A stretch of DNA of 64,000 nt from NCBI GenBank assembly GCA_024704765.1, contig JAKMXF010000349.1:1-64000 (forward strand), in the 5' to 3' direction. A program made the position numbers and the translations under genes. Of the stretch, positions 23,318 through 33,414 are shown piece after piece. The notes beneath the pieces were generated by a model that saw only the letters and a list, made by a program, of their open reading frames with translations, searched no databases and was not told the DNA's origin. Origin of the DNA: Oopsacas minuta (lineage: Eukaryota > Porifera > Hexactinellida > Lyssacinosida > Leucopsacidae). Position 1 is the stretch's first letter, and each line of letters opens with the position of its first letter.

Positions 23318-24661
23318 CAGGGTGTAACGAAAGTGTTGATACCCTAGATACCTCATTAAAACTTAGAATATATTTGAGTTATTCGAAATATTATCGGTTT
23401 ATATATCAACCATTTCGTTCTAATACAATTCTTATACGTTCCGGCATGCTAGCTACTAAATTTTCTAAAATGCTTGGGCTAATGTCTCTCCATGCTGATT
23501 TGACTGTTTCTATTAGCTGTTCACACCTTGTGATTTGGCCCTCTTCATTAACCTTCTCTTTCACTATTCCCCAAAGGTTTTCAATAGGGTTTAAGTCAGG
23601 GGAGTTCCCAGGCCATTCAATCTTACGCCAGAAAGCATTTAAATGATCTTGACACCACTTCTGCGTTGCATTGGCCATGTGTGCCGGTGCACCATCTTGC
23701 ATGAAGATGAATTCAGACATATTTTCCAACATTGGCCGCTCCAAAACCGATCCATTATTTCGACAACGGTGAACTGCCTCCATACAAGTCTTGGCCAAAA
23801 TTTGATTAATGTAGTATGCACTATTTATTGATTGCCCTTGAGGGATTATATGCAGTTCTGAAAGTGCCTGTTGTGACATCATGCCCCACACATGAATCTT
23901 TGCTGGAAACTTAACTGAAAATACCGAAGGAACATCTTGCTTATTCTTTGCCCAAACGCGATTATTTTGTTTGTTTGGCGTTACAAAGAGCTGGAAGGGA
24001 GACTCATCTGACCAGAGAACTTTTTCCAGTCGTTAACTGTCCAATATTGATGCTTCCGAGCAAAATTCAGACGATCTTGGATGTTCTTTTGGGATAACCG
24101 AGGTATTTCTTGCCTTTTGAAAGACCTAACACCCACAGATTCGGTCAAATGACGATACACACACATATGAGATACAGGATTGCCTCTATTCTTCAATCTC
24201 TGTGCAAGTTTTCTTGTGGATTGCCTGCATTTACCGAGTGACTTGGAAATAACAATTTTATCCGCCCGTTTCAAAATAGGAGGCCTCCCTGAACGAGGTT
24301 TAGTCACTAATGAACTACCTTTTTTATACAAACTAGACGATCGTTTCACCGAAGAGATTGAAACATCCAAGTCTTGGGCCACTTTCTTCTGTGTGAGCCC
24401 TGCATCTAGCATGCCCATAGCTCGAGAACGAAGCAAGATTCCATGATCACGGACATCCATTAATACGAAATAATGTAACGATGCTAAAATTGGAAAAAAA
24501 TTCAAATATTTGAATAATATAAGTAATTAATGTAATCAGAAATAATCTAAAGTACTATAACTATATTTAAGAAAAGTATAGGAAACAAACTCTGTATGGT
24601 TCATTAATATTTAAGATTTTCATAGGAAAATAAAAGGTATCAACACTTTCGTTACACCCTG
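23318..24661 (-). mobile_element. Tc1-like element D, young and nearly intact
   Basis: The TIRs CAGGGTGTAACGAAAGTGTT (23318 onward; inverted at 24642-24661) are identical for the first 26 bases, with TA on both sides. The transposase gene inside is broken by one missing base only. Perfect TIRs and a near-intact gene indicate a recent insertion compared with the other elements here. Confidence 0.96.
23406..24460 (-). pseudogene. Tc1-family transposase with a single frameshift
   Basis: From the ATG at 24460 (MDVRDHGILLRSRAMG) the protein has two helix-turn-helix units (TQKKVAQDLDVS; KLAQRLKNRG with SHMCVYRHL), the KPRSGRPP hinge and NFARKHQYW. One base is missing at about 24021, just before the first catalytic motif LWSDES. 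Beyond it the correct frame is open to the stop at 23406, with FMQDGAPAH (second Asp) and NSPDLNPIENLWG (Glu), so the DD34E triad is complete. With the missing base the reading frame would be about 351 codons, normal for Tc1. An upstream Met at 24505 exists, but the family starts near MDVRD. Confidence 0.95.
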
Positions 24662-24663
24662 TA

Positions 24664-25174
24664 GTAAATGGATGGTTGTTAATTATTAATGCAAAACAAC
24701 GATATCAACCTAACCCAATCGGAAACGCGATACATTATAATGCTTGGGAAAAAATTGTGGATTTCTTCAAGGTATGAACATTGGCTAACAAACTGAAAAT
24801 AATCGGAAAGACTTGGATTGTCGAAACTAACTTCAAATGCATCAATCACTACTAACAATGCAATTTCGGACTAGTCATGTGATTTGATCAAGAATAGATA
24901 TAACCTATGTCTCATTCAGCTAATTTCAAACGGATCCATCAGAAAGGAGTCACAATATAGACAAATGAGTGGTTGGCGTTATTTCGTGAGTTTGGCTGAG
25001 TTATTAGGTCTGAATCAATTTTTATTATAAGATATTACTCAAACATACTATAGATTAATTCGAGTTGCAACTCTCTACAACGAATACTATCAATCAGAAA
25101 ATTACTGTGTTTCTGGCAGCTTGTAATTTCAGAAGACACGAAGGATATTGTAGTTTACATTTCAGTTATATTAC
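24664..25174. other. Unassigned spacer
   Basis: No recognised coding sequence or repeat. A+T-rich unique-looking sequence between the Tc1 element and the hAT left end. Confidence 0.5.
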
Positions 25175-27705
25175 CAGTGGCGGCCTGAGGGGGGGGGCGG
25201 GAATCCGTAGACTAATCGCTCGAAACCAGATTGACGAATTGTAATGTCACTAATTGTAGGTCACGAATGGTAAGTAACGAATGGTAAGTAACGAATTGTA
25301 TTGTCATGTGTTGTAATGGCACGGATTGTAATGTCACAATTGTATGTATTCCAAATATTAGACATATGAAACTATATGAATAGGCAACACTTTCAGATCA
25401 AATTATATTTATTTGTAAAATTAATCATCCTTGCTGACTATTCATTAGTCAGTGCTGTTTTCTCCAAACACAAATAATCATGTCTAAGCATCAGGAACCC
25501 ATTCACTGCTTCTTTTCCAAGAGACCTCGTGTGGCTACAGGCTCAAGCGATGCAATCAACTATGTTCAAGTTGCTATAGTAGACCCAAATAGTGTACCCA
25601 ATGACATATCCAAGACAGCCAGAGAGGGGCCCACGCAAGTGGAGCTGCTTAAGTACCCAGTAGACACGAACGAGCGCAGGCTTCGGAAAGAATGGTTTAA
25701 GGATTCGGTGTGGCTCGAGTACTCTCAAATACGTGACTCTGCGTTCTGTTATGCTGGAGACATTTTGGCCAGGGCAATGTGAGATCAACTTGGTGTACTG
25801 CAGGGTTCAGCAATTGGAAGAAGGCCGTTGAGAAGTTTACCGAGCACAACTGTTCGGAGATACACAAGCACGCAGTGGCTGCCTGTATGCAGTGGAAACT
25901 AGACGACATGAGGAATGTCACAGCTATGCTGAGTGACCCGAATGAAAACATAAAAGGGTCATTACATCGGGGCAGTTGTGGAGGTTGTATCGTTATGCTG
26001 TAAGCAGGCTATCGCTCTCCGAGGTCTTCCTAAGTCTGAAGAGGACCCTTCTCCCGTCAACAAGGGAAATTTCTTGGCGACCCTAGATCTAGTAGCTCGG
26101 CATGACTCTATTATTGCTAGGAAGTTGCAGGAGGGACCACAAAACGCGAAATATACGCACCACAGCATCCAGGACAATGTTATCCATGTTGGCGCCGAGT
26201 TAATCAGCGAGCAGATAGGTGCTGAAACGAATTGATATTACTACGCTATCATAGCTGATGAGTCTCGTGATACTAGCCACAAGGAGTAGATGTCACTTGT
26301 GTTGAGATACGTGGTGCAGGAGGATGTGATCCACGGGAAGAAAGTCATCAAAGAGTCCTTTCATGGTTTCGCAGCTTGTGGAGTCTCTCCGCTTGCTGGT
26401 TTGTGCGAAACTCTGCTAACAAGTCTTCGTGGTTGTAAAATTGATCTTCTTGGTTGTGTCGCTAAATGCTTCGATGGTGCAGCTGTGACGAGTGGACGAT
26501 GCACTGGAGTCCAGGCGCGAATCCGTGAGCTCTGCCCTAAATCCATTAATGTACATTGTTTTGCCCATAGATTGAACTTTGTCATCGTCGATGTTGTGCA
26601 CGATACAGGCAGGGCGGAAGATCTCTTCACACTGCTGCAGTCGTTGCATAACTTCCTCTCCTCACCGATTGGCCACGAGCTGTACGTCAAGGCTCCTAGC
26701 TCCCGCTTTCCTAATTCCCAACTCCGCGAGATACCTTCTCTTTCAGAAACGCGTTGGGTGTGTCGCCATGATGCCTGTAAGACTCTCTCGGCCACTCTTC
26801 CAGCAGTTATCGATGTTCTAGAGGATCTCATTGAAGTTTCTGGAGAACGCAGCGCTACTGCGTGGAGAATGATGACGCGGCTCAATACCAGCTTCGTGGT
26901 CCACTTGTGTATACTTAATTTTCTATTCAAGATTTGTTCCGAGCTAGTGCGAAACTCCAAGGGAAGAGCGAGACTCTAGAGAAGGCCCTACAAGCCATCA
27001 AAACAGTCTGTTCATGGCTGGAGAGGCCACAGATCCCATTGGCGGACAAAGTATGGGAGGATATCTACAAGCAGGCGGCGGATATTGTATAGGCAGCGGA
27101 TCTTCCTCAGGACTATGTACGCAGAGTTCGCACGGTTCATGGTTGTCCTGCTGGGTTGAAGTTGTCTGAAGACTATCGCAGAGAGGTATTTGTGCCCATG
27201 TGCAACAAGAGTTTCGCAGAGTTGCAGAGGAGATTTCTATCGAAGGAGGATCTGGCTTTCTAAAACGGCATATCAGCATTGACGCCCAAAAGTGAATTAT
27301 TTCTCAACGTTGAGCAAATATGGTCGATGTGTGACCTTTATAGCATGGCAAAGAACGTAACGTCATGCAGACAGATCGACCTACTACGCATTACGTTCGA
27401 GAATGGAGGCGACGATCTTCCCTCAGACTTGATGGGAATGCTCAACTTCATCGAGCCCAACAAACGCGTCCTCAGCGTGATGAATATGGTCTTGCACATC
27501 TCTGTAACTATTCCGATCACCTCTGCGCAAGCATAACGGTCATTTAGCGTGATGAAAAGGATAAAGAACTCCTTCGCTCAACGATGGGTAACACCCGATT
27601 GCCTGATATCGGAGTCCTTAATGTCAATGCGCAGATGCAATACGCCTTGGATAGGGAGACTTTTATCAACCGATTCGCAGAGATACCGAACTGCATACTA
27701 CAATA
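25175..27705 (+). mobile_element. hAT element, ZMYM1-like
   Basis: The left end is CAGTGGCGGCCTGAGG at 25175, a typical terminus for this hAT group. It is followed by short direct repeats (GGTAAGTAACGAAT and TTGTAATG variants, 25245-25345) of the kind transposases bind. No matching right TIR was found before the next element at 27989, so the 3' end is lost or changed; the end given is that of the coding region. Confidence 0.75.
25480..27704 (+). pseudogene. hAT transposase, ZMYM1/THAP0-like, decayed but near full length
   Basis: From MSKHQEPIHCFFSK (25480): TTF-type zinc finger (EWFKDSVWLEYSQIRDSAFC, FSNWKKAVEKFTEHN, SEIHKHAV), then NKGNFLATLDLVARHDS, NAKYTHHSIQD, IIADESRDTSHKE (catalytic Asp, about 26250), LRYVVQEDVIHG, CFDGAAVTSG, INVHCFAHRLNFVIVD, LSETRWVCRHDA and, at the C-terminus, RSFSVMKRIKNSF with RFAEIPN-like sequence, the hAT dimerisation region. 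Frames change near 25782 and 25985 and again after 26979, and there are in-frame stops at 26233 and 26287. GC content is higher than in the surroundings, as seen also in other young hATs. Confidence 0.9.
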
Positions 27706-27988
27706 GGACTCTATTAAGTGTAAATATACTTATTTGTAGTATGTTTAATTATATTTTTACACCTTTTAATCAATAATTGAAAATTATTCTATAGATTAGC
27801 TTCCACCAGCTAAATATGGGGAAATATGGACGTAGAATTTGATTCTGAAATTTAGAATCCACAACAATATTTCATAAACTTTTGACACGTTTTCTATAAA
27901 ATTAACAGTATATATTCACTAGAATACCATATACAATTACCATATGTACCTACTGCATATTTATGTTATTAAAATGGTTGTTGATTTA

Positions 27989-29351
27989 CCGGGTGTTCCT
28001 AAAAAACAGGCCCCAAAATCATGGAGCCATATTTCAGACGATTCTATGTATTCAGATATACCATTGATAACTAGTATAAATATACTACTTTTTAACAATA
28101 TAACTAAGGGAAAAGGTTGAAATTACTGAAATATCCAACTTATAGCATATGTTCTAGGTGCCCGCCATTAACTTCCATGCATTTTCTTAGTCTTTTCACA
28201 AAATTCTTCATTACATCCATGCACACTGACTTTGGAATCTTTCCCATTTCATCCTTAATGGATATTTTTAGTTCTCTGATGCTCTGGGGTTTGTTAGCAT
28301 ATACTTTATCCTTCAAATAGCCCCAAAGATAGAAATCAGGGGGGCTCAGGGCGGGATATGAGGGGCCCACTCAAAGGGGGTCAGTCGACTGATGATTCTG
28401 GTTCCAAAGTGGTTTTTAAGCCATTCCCTAGCAATTAATGAGGTATGGGCAGGGCTCCATCCTGCTGGAACCATAATTTAGGTAGTATAGAGGGGTAGAG
28501 TGATTCCACTTCTTTCCAGAACTCATTAAGCACCTTGACGTAGCGTTCCTTTGTCACAGTCACATTTCGACCATTTTCTTCGATGATAATAGATCCAATG
28601 ATGCCTCTCGCCCCAATAGCAGGCCACACGGTGCATCTTTCGGAATGTAATGGTTTCCAAACTATCGCTGAGGGCTTCTGAGTACCCCAAAATACATTGT
28701 TCTTACTATTGACCGCCCATCCAGCTCAAAATGAGCCTCATCCGAGGTGAAGAGAAGCCCAAGGAATGAGTCACAACTTTCAACTTTGGCGACCAATTTC
28801 TCAGCCATAGCTACCCTCTTGACCTTATCTACATTTGATAGCTTCTGGCCAGTTTGTATTCTATAGGGGAAAAAGGACAAATCTTGTTTCAAGACTCTCC
28901 AGAGGGTGGTAGGGGTGATACCAAGAGACTGGCTCCTCTTCCGGATTGACCTTTTGGGGCTGTTTCCAACTGCCTCCCTGACATCATCAATAACCTCCGC
29001 AGTTATCTTCCTAGGTCTCCCAGGATGAGTTGGACGCTTGGAATCCTTTGTATTTAGGTTTAGCACGGTCCCATAAGCCCTAAAATGGCTAACCCAGGAT
29101 TGAATCACACTCTTACAGGGCGAGGAAGCTGCCTCAAACTTTGCATGAAATAACTCATTGACCGTCGTAAACGACCCATGTTTGAAGTAGAATTCAACAC
29201 AGAATATGCGGTATTCTAACTTCCAATTTGGCTGGATGTATTCACACGAGTTGTTTCTGCCATATAGTGAAGAGAAAATATTGCTATAATAGAATACCTA
29301 TACATAGAGAGAAAAAGATGTGACTGGGACCAAATTTTTTAAAACACCCGG
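27989..29351 (-). mobile_element. IS630/mariner-type element with DUF4817-like transposase
   Basis: The ends are CCGGGTGTTCCTAAAAAA at 27989 and the inverse TTTTTTAAAACACCCGG ending at 29351, flanked by TA. It encodes the minus-strand transposase at 28140-29260. Confidence 0.88.
28140..29260 (-). pseudogene. Mariner-superfamily transposase with DUF4817-type N-terminus
   Basis: On the minus strand: YRIFCVEFYFKHGSFTTVNE (DUF4817-like helix-turn-helix), VIQSWVSHFRAYGTV, HPGRPRK, RSIRKRSQSLGITPTTLWRV (second helix-turn-helix), FFPYRIQTGQKL, FTSDEAHFELDG (first Asp), VTKERYVKVLNEF, LWFQQDGA (second Asp) and SPPDFYLWGYLKDKVYANKP (third Asp). Frame changes fall near 29240, 28660, 28440 and 28375. 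All three acidic residues are readable, but in different frames. This is the group commonly seen in arthropods with YLWGYLK near its C-terminus. Confidence 0.85.
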
Positions 29352-29611
29352 TATTTATTTAATTACTACTGTATTGTGATACCATGCAATGATTCAACAT
29401 TAGGTTTGATTGAGCTGTGTTTATATTTCTCCCTAGAATAATTTATACATTTTATTAATAGAGTCTGTGAGCTATGGTCCAGAATGTGAAATGACAGACA
29501 CATAGGGTTTCACCTAGCCTCAAGGGTGGGGGTAAATTCCACTCTTTTGGGGCTATTCCTTCACGTCTTAAGGTATGGATTAGTCCTCCTGAAATAGTGA
29601 CAATTGACCTA

Positions 29612-31358
29612 CACTGCCTGGCCAAAAGTATTTGAACATATTTCTACAAATCGAAGTGTTAATTCAACAATTCGAAAAATCATTAAGCATTCGAATATAA
29701 GTTTATATGTAGTATAAACGTTGACAAATACATGTAAATAGCTAAAAATAGAAAGTATATCATATAGTTTCACAAAAATTCTGGTGTTCTAACTATACTA
29801 TTATGTAATAAGTGATCTAACTTTATTCTAGTGATATACATCTTTAGTATTTTGTTTGTGCCCCGTTGGCCTTTTTCAATTCTGCCAACCTTTTTGGCAT
29901 TGAGCTGATCAATTCTTCCAATTCTTTCTGAGAGATTTGTTCCCACTCCTCTTTTAGCATGGATCTTAGTTGGGTTAGAGATGTTGGCAACGCATTTCGT
30001 GAATTTATTTTTCTTCCGATTAAGCCCCATAGGGACTCGATCAAATTCATATCTGGGGCCATCTTAATAATGGGATCTTTTTCGCAGTGAACCAATTTCT
30101 TGTCCTTTTGGACATGTGGGCTGGAGCGTTGTCTTGTTGAAATGTCAATATCTTCCCATATTCTATAGAGGGTATATAAAAATTTTTATAAAATGGCCCA
30201 AGTATTCGAGTTATATAGACATGTGAAGTGACATTTTGTTCTACGAATATCAATGGACCCAATGTATTCCCATAAAAACATCCCCATACTAACACAGGAC
30301 CACCATTCCCTTGTAAAGTCCTTGTTACGTTGTTAGGGTTGAATCTCTGATTACTTTCCCTCCATACTCTAACTCTTCCATCTGAGTTGAAGAGTTTGAA
30401 TCTTGATTCGTCAGACCATATAATGTCTGCCCAATCTCGCGGGGAAAAATTCTTACAATTTAGGTAAAAACTCAACCTTTGTTTGCGATTTTTCTCCGAA
30501 ATATGGGGTTTCTTTGCTCTCACACAAGATTTAAATCCAATTTCCTTCAGAGTTCTCCTCAAAGTTCTCTTAGAAATATTGATACTAGATTCGTTGACTT
30601 GATTCGAAAGTAACTTCAGTGTTTTGAATTTGTTTTTCCTTACAATCCTTTTGACCCCACGTATGTCTCTTTGGAGAAGTTTACGAGGTCTTCCAGATCT
30701 TGGAAGATTTTCTGTATTGCCAAACTTCTTCCACCGAGACACAATAGAATGTATCGAAGAGAGGGAAAAGTTTAATAATGAAGAAATCTGTCTGTAAGTA
30801 TGATTTCCTCCTCTGAATAGCCCGACTGTTTGGTTACGCAGATTTTGACTAATTTCTTTAATTTTCACCATAAGTTGCTAGTTGTAAATATATCTCAGAA
30901 ATTAAATAATTGTATGAAATCGTATCTGAAGCAAAACAAAGAAAATACTGATAACGCTATACTTCTGTTCAGCCATGGTTCACGAATCACGATGATAATA
31001 GACTATATCACTGAAATTTACAAGTATATATCTTGCCAATTTTGATTAATGACTTGAGTATACATTAACTTGTGGTTCATTAATTATAACATTGCATTTT
31101 CGACAATATATTAATGATAAATATAATGGTATGTGAACGTATTAAATCTGAGTATTTTGCAAGTTACAAAAGATATTTGATAAATTTCTAGATGTTAAAC
31201 ACGAGCATAGACACCGACTCCAAAGTTGAAGATTATTCAATCAGTAATTTTTAGATAAGTATGCAATAGTCTAAAAGCATACCTAAAGTATATAATAATC
31301 GAAGTGCTGGATTTGTACAGTTTGGATGATTTGTTCAAATACTTTCGGCCAGGCAGTG
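29612..31358 (-). mobile_element. Tc1-like element E, 1.75 kb
   Basis: The TIR CACTGCCTGGCCAAAAGTAT (29612 onward) is matched by its inverse ending at 31358, with one mismatch in 27 bases. TA flanks both ends. It is longer than a usual Tc1 because about 490 bp of non-coding DNA lies between the right TIR and the gene start. Confidence 0.95.
29844..30871 (-). pseudogene. Tc1-family transposase, one deletion
   Basis: From MVKIKEISQNLRNQTVGLF (30871) one frame covers the first helix-turn-helix (YRQISSLLNFSLSSIHSIVS), SGRPRKL, the second domain (KRTLRRTLKEIGFKS), IIWSDESRFKLFN (first Asp) and LTFQQDNAPAHMS (second Asp). It breaks at about 30050, where the usual WPPxSPDLN stretch is shortened to a short MAPDMN. 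The tail IESLWGLIGRKIN (Glu) to the stop at 29844 is in another frame. A small deletion at the third catalytic motif is therefore the only visible break; otherwise the gene is in good order. Confidence 0.93.
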
Positions 31359-31824
31359 TATACTAAAATTCACTTTTGCTCAATTACGCGTAGCATCTAT
31401 GTTTCTTGAATTTCTTATGGTGTTTTGCCGCTGTGAAACTGGATATACTTGGCACTATGTGCCTTCGAGTATTCTCAATAACTTTGTCCCCAATCGTACG
31501 AAGCGTTTGCATCTCGCGTTGTGCGAGCAAGCTAAACCCTTAGTATAGTAGTGTTGCCCATTTCTTTGGCAAAGCAACGGATCATTCCTAAATTCCAGCT
31601 GATATGTAGATATATATATATATTTCCTTCTTGGACTTAATACTAAATTGCAACATTGCCCCTTGTCACCTTTATATCCTGTCTTATATCATAATTAGAG
31701 CATATAATATTAGAAAGAAAGTATTCTCGCATTCAGAAAAGTCCAAAGTTCTAACTAAATAACTACATGTATAAGACTTATGAAATTGACCCTATCCTGT
31801 TGTCACACGAATCACATATGAAGG
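31359..31824. other. Unassigned; short TA run at 31606-31621
   Basis: A (TA)n microsatellite is the only feature. No coding motif was recognised. Confidence 0.5.
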
Positions 31825-32870
31825 GAGCATCTCAAAAAGTCTTCGAGGAATTATGCCCAAAACGGAGTGTGAAGTTTCATTGCTATTCTGGGTATTACTA
31901 GAGCCAAAGCGGAACACTTCTCAATGCTCGCGAACATCTGAAAATCATACTGTAGTCTGGCTAGCTTAGAACGATCCAGATAGGGTTTAAGCAAACGGGC
32001 TGCAGCTCTAGAGGGATCATTAGCCTGTAGTGCACAAGCCTTTTGAAATTGTACAAATAGTCAAGGGAAGTGGACAGGTGTTATGATTTTCACTAAATGG
32101 TGCTTTAGTGTGTAGAGAGCTGTTCTAATAACTTCTGGCTAACGTCCTCTGCTTTGTAAGACGACTAATGCGTATAAATGGCCAATTCTGTTGGCTTTGT
32201 TTGTGTTATCGGTTTAGAGAATACATTTTGGTAGTTCGCTTCCTTAAATGCTATTTGAGCCGTTTCTGCGTATGGCCAAGATATTCCTCCTTCCATACAA
32301 TTTCATGGCCATCATATGGATCCATATTTTGATAACCGCTTGAAAGATGAATAGTCTCCATCGCCTACAAACGTAGTTTAGGCTAGTTTATTCTTTTGAA
32401 TGGAACTGCGCCAAAAGTGCCGCAGAGGGTTCCATAGCCTGGCTTGTTCTATGGAAATTCACAGTACACTCGCTCTCATGGTTGTTCAGATATATTCATC
32501 AGAGTTCGCCTCTTTTCGTTCTTGAGTCAACTTCACACATTTACTGCAGGCCCTATCATACAGGATATAGTCGAGTACTATTCCTGAGTGAACTGTAATA
32601 GCCGCTACAAACCCCAGATTGTAGCTATTCCAGGTCGCATCCAATCTTACAGTGCACTTTTGACGCTAGGTATATGTGAAATCTCTACAGAATCTTGAAC
32701 ATGTGTAGCTGCCAGAGACAGACTGCTCGCAGACTTTAGCTGAGGAATCGCCCAAATTGGAGAGATTCCTTTGGCATGGTATGCCATGTATTCTCTATTC
32801 CAAGGATGTGGCAAATAGGAGAAAGTCTGTCCAGCTAGCAAACGTGCTCTATATGGCGAGTAAACCTCTA
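31825..32870 (-). pseudogene. Mutator-like (MULE) transposase relic
   Basis: Reading the minus strand and allowing frame changes gives RLDATWNSYNLGFVAAITVH (family: V-DGTW-RG-S-NGVV-AI), LDYILYDRACSKC (family: D-K--C--C), HESECTVNFHRTSQAMEPSA (family: C--NH-GSS-AME), TFVGDGDYSSFKRL (family: YVGDGDSS-FK), PYDGHEIVWKEEYLGHTQKR (family: KEECVGHVQKR) and NTQNSNETSHSVLGIIPRRL (family: TQNANESLHS). The order is that of the Mutator-like transposase domain seen widely in arthropods. Stops and frameshifts are frequent and no TIR was found. Old relic; alignment by eye only. Confidence 0.65.
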
Positions 32871-33376
32871 ATGTTCATTCAGACTTAATGCAAAGAAGTA
32901 TATCCGCGTCATTAGCGCTCTCATTGGGCTTCATCCCAATAGGTATTGATGTGAGAAACTCCGCTATAATTAGATGCCAATAGCTGTATTTCAGGAGTAA
33001 GTATACCTGTAGGCCAGTGATTCTCAATGAGGTCCACTTGGCCCCCCTGGGGAGGAATTTTGGCCAGGGGAGGAATTGGGGAGGATTATCTTTAAGGAAT
33101 ATTCACCAGGGGCCTCATTCACTGAACAACTTAAGTTTTGCTTAACTTAAAGTTAAGTAAAACTTAAGCACTTCTTAAGTAAAATTTAAGTTTTCGTTTA
33201 GTATACCTAAATATCCAAAATTTAATAGAATACTTAAAATTTACTTAACAAAATATAGTTAAATATTCGATATATTACTTGTACTAGGGTTTATTGCCCA
33301 ATAGAATAACAGTCTACATTCAATCCAAATACAGTTCAATGCTAATTGGTGGTAATCCTGAATTTAGCAACTTAGC
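32871..33376. other. hAT-type end and CTTAAG-rich palindromic patch
   Basis: CAGTGATTCTCAATGAGG at 33015 resembles a hAT terminus (usual CAGTGGTTCTCAA), followed by GGCCAGGGGAGGAATT-type sequence, but no transposase follows. At 33109 GGGCCTCATTCACTGAAC leads into overlapping CTTAAG/CTTAACTTAAAGTTAAG palindromes to about 33200, as in some Harbinger-type MITEs. Neither has a partner end that I can see. Confidence 0.4.
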
Positions 33377-33414
33377 CTCTGCACAGTGTGGCATCATCTA
33401 GAATTAGCCAAATT
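33377..33414 (+). repeat. Left TSD (CTCTG) and TIR of RAG1-like copy 2
   Basis: CTCTG, then CACAGTG, a 14-base gap, then ATTAGCCAAATT at 33403-33414. Confidence 0.9.

Noticed and set aside
26361-26960. 199-codon minus-strand open frame
   Set aside because: It is the exact antisense of the ZMYM1-like hAT transposase, which has clear family motifs on the plus strand; the minus frame has none.
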